Below, piece by piece: positions 4,727 to 5,931 of a stretch of DNA of 5,931 bases. This DNA is from Deltaproteobacteria bacterium (GTDB lineage Bacteria; Myxococcota; Polyangia; Haliangiales; Haliangiaceae): contig JAGSPR010000580.1 of assembly GCA_018262455.1 (NCBI GenBank), forward strand, positions 1 to 5,931. Direction: 5' to 3'. A program made the translations under genes and the position numbers. Each line of letters begins with the position of its first letter. Positions within the stretch are counted from its first letter, which is position 1. Below the pieces are notes generated by a model. The model did not search any database and was not told where the DNA came from. It saw nothing but the letters and a program-made list of their open reading frames with translations.

Positions 4727-4732
4727 GAGAGG
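4727..4732 (+). promoter_or_regulatory. Ribosome-binding site deciding the kinase start
   Basis: GAGAGG lies 9 bases before ATG 4742 and directly downstream of the in-frame stop TAG (4721-4723). It favours ATG 4742 over GTG 4793, whose nearest purine run (AAAGGA, 4772-4777) is 15 bases away. Confidence 0.45.
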
Positions 4733-4741
4733 TTCCAGCCG

Positions 4742-5931
4742 ATGAGGCCGCAATCGCCACAGCGCGTCGTGAAAGGATGCGATGCTCGTGTCGTGGCCGA
4801 GCTGCGCGAGCGCTTCGGATCGTACGAGATCTACGAGAAGCTCGGATCGGGCGGGCTCGCCGCCGTGCACCTCGCGAGGACGCGCGCGGTGTCGAATCCA
4901 GTCGCGCTCAAGCGGCTCTATCCGCACATCGCGGAGGTCCGCGAGCTGGTCAGCTCGTTCATCGACGAGGCACGCCTCGCACGCCACCTCCGGCACCCGG
5001 GGATCGCGCGGGTGTACGAGTACGGCAAGCTCCGCGGCATCTTCTTCATCGCGTTCGAGTTCGTGCCGGGCCCGACGGTGCTCCAGCTCCAGCAGCACTG
5101 CGCCGAGTACGTCGGCCGGATGCCGGTGATGGTCGTGCTGGAGATCGCATACCAGCTGTGCGATGCGCTCGATCACGCACACAACTTGCGCGACGCGCTC
5201 GGGCTCCCGCTCGGCATCGTCCACCGCGATGTCTCGCCGTCGAACGTGATCGTCTCGACGACGGGCCAGGTGAAGCTGATCGACTTCGGGCTCGCGAAGA
5301 CCAAGCAGTCGACCGTCCACAGTCAGGCCGGCGTGATCAAGGGCAAGCTCAACTACGTCGCGCCCGAGTATCTGTCTGGCAAGCTCGATGCGCGGTGCGA
5401 TCTGTGGGCGCTCGGCGTGGTGATGTACGAGCTGCTCACGGACACGCGCCTGTTCGATGCGCCCGAGCAGGGGGAGATCCTCGATCGCGTGCGCTCGATG
5501 CCGATTCCCGCGCCTTCGCGGTCGAACCCCGAGGTGCCGGCCGAGGTCGACGAGATCGTGCTGAAGGCGCTCACGCGCGATCCGAACAAGCGCTGGCTGC
5601 GCGCCGGCGACATGCGTGACGCGATCGGCCGCGTGGCCGCCGGTCGACTCACGCAGCAGCAGTTCGTGTCGTGGGTCGAGTGGGTGTTCGCGCAGAAGCA
5701 GCCGTTGCGGCGCGAGGACAGCGGCATCTCGGCATTGCACGAGCTCATGAGCCACGAAGTCGAGGTCGTCGGGGAGCTGCCGGCGATCTCGGAGGCGATG
5801 ATGGAGCGGCGGCGCGCCAGCGTCGCGTCGATGCCGGTCGGCGCGGCGCTCCTCCAGCGCCACAGGTCACGGCAGTGGGCCTGGATCACGGGCCTGCTCG
5901 TTGCCGCCGGGGCGGGGCTGCTCGCCTACGC
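4742..5931 (+). CDS. Membrane-anchored Ser/Thr protein kinase (Hanks type), 3' end outside window
   Basis: The 396 visible residues hold a complete kinase domain at about 28-290. Seen are the glycine loop LGSGGLAAVHLA (34-45), catalytic Lys57 in VALKRL, helix-C Glu76 in FIDEARLARHLRHP, catalytic loop HRDVSPSN (161-168), DFG at 181-183 and APE at 207-209 within KGKLNYVAPEYLSG. All key residues are present, so it should phosphorylate Ser or Thr on proteins. A linker of about 90 residues leads to WAWITGLLVAAGAGLLAY at the window edge, a transmembrane helix that would place an unseen C-terminal region outside the cytoplasm as a sensor. ATG 4742 has GAGAGG 9 bases ahead; GTG 4793 is an alternative, since only 13 of the first 20 codons end in G or C, and it would give a start just before the domain. 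The downstream part is cut by the window end. Its substrate is unknown. Confidence 0.92.
   Translation, partial: MRPQSPQRVVKGCDARVVAELRERFGSYEIYEKLGSGGLAAVHLARTRAVSNPVALKRLYPHIAEVRELVSSFIDEARLARHLRHPGIARVYEYGKLRGIFFIAFEFVPGPTVLQLQQHCAEYVGRMPVMVVLEIAYQLCDALDHAHNLRDALGLPLGIVHRDVSPSNVIVSTTGQVKLIDFGLAKTKQSTVHSQAGVIKGKLNYVAPEYLSGKLDARCDLWALGVVMYELLTDTRLFDAPEQGEILDRVRSMPIPAPSRSNPEVPAEVDEIVLKALTRDPNKRWLRAGDMRDAIGRVAAGRLTQQQFVSWVEWVFAQKQPLRREDSGISALHELMSHEVEVVGELPAISEAMMERRRASVASMPVGAALLQRHRSRQWAWITGLLVAAGAGLLAY

Noticed and set aside
4442..5863. Minus-strand frame of 473 codons and a plus-strand frame at 4474-5619
   Set aside because: Both are shadows of the kinase gene, whose frame carries every kinase motif in order.

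Overview
The window is GC-rich DNA whose coding genes use mostly G or C in third codon positions. The best taxonomic clue is the serine/threonine kinase at the right edge: its catalytic loop reads HRDVSPSN and it has a membrane anchor after the kinase domain, a style common in Myxococcota (myxobacteria and relatives). Two small lipoproteins and a large exported protein of unknown function fit that picture. The phylum call is an inference from protein style; no rRNA or other marker is present.

Layout, left to right. (1) 34-807: a short minus-strand protein resembling the N-terminus of HEAT-repeat proteins and a plus-strand, very basic small protein, divergently arranged around about 75 bp. (2) 835-1326: an inverted repeat between converging reading frames, a 5'-truncated c-type cytochrome remnant on the minus strand, and a lipoprotein gene on the plus strand whose start codon lies at the cytochrome breakpoint. 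(3) 1327-1641: a possible gene remnant, a 9-bp tandem repeat and a 44-residue putative lipoprotein. (4) 1796-2434: a histidine-phosphatase (phosphoglycerate-mutase-like) gene with all catalytic residues. (5) 2435-2838: a gene-free stretch with two kinds of short direct repeats, then a possible promoter and a leader hairpin. (6) 2839-4422: a 527-residue protein with a signal peptide and eight mature cysteines, function unknown. (7) 4423-4741: a hairpin pair, a frameshifted fragment of another kinase on the opposite strand, and two mutually exclusive hairpins. (8) 4742 to the end: an intact Ser/Thr kinase cut by the window edge inside its transmembrane helix.

The genes do not form an evident operon or pathway. 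Three or four look like envelope or periplasmic products, and several pieces (cytochrome tail, kinase fragment, possibly the HEAT protein) are relics. The window reads as an accessory, rearranged neighbourhood rather than a conserved operon. I found no convincing defence system, CRISPR array, transposase, tRNA or rRNA. The most unusual items are the repeat field at 2461-2680, the kinase relic beside an intact kinase, and the switch-like hairpins ahead of the kinase start.
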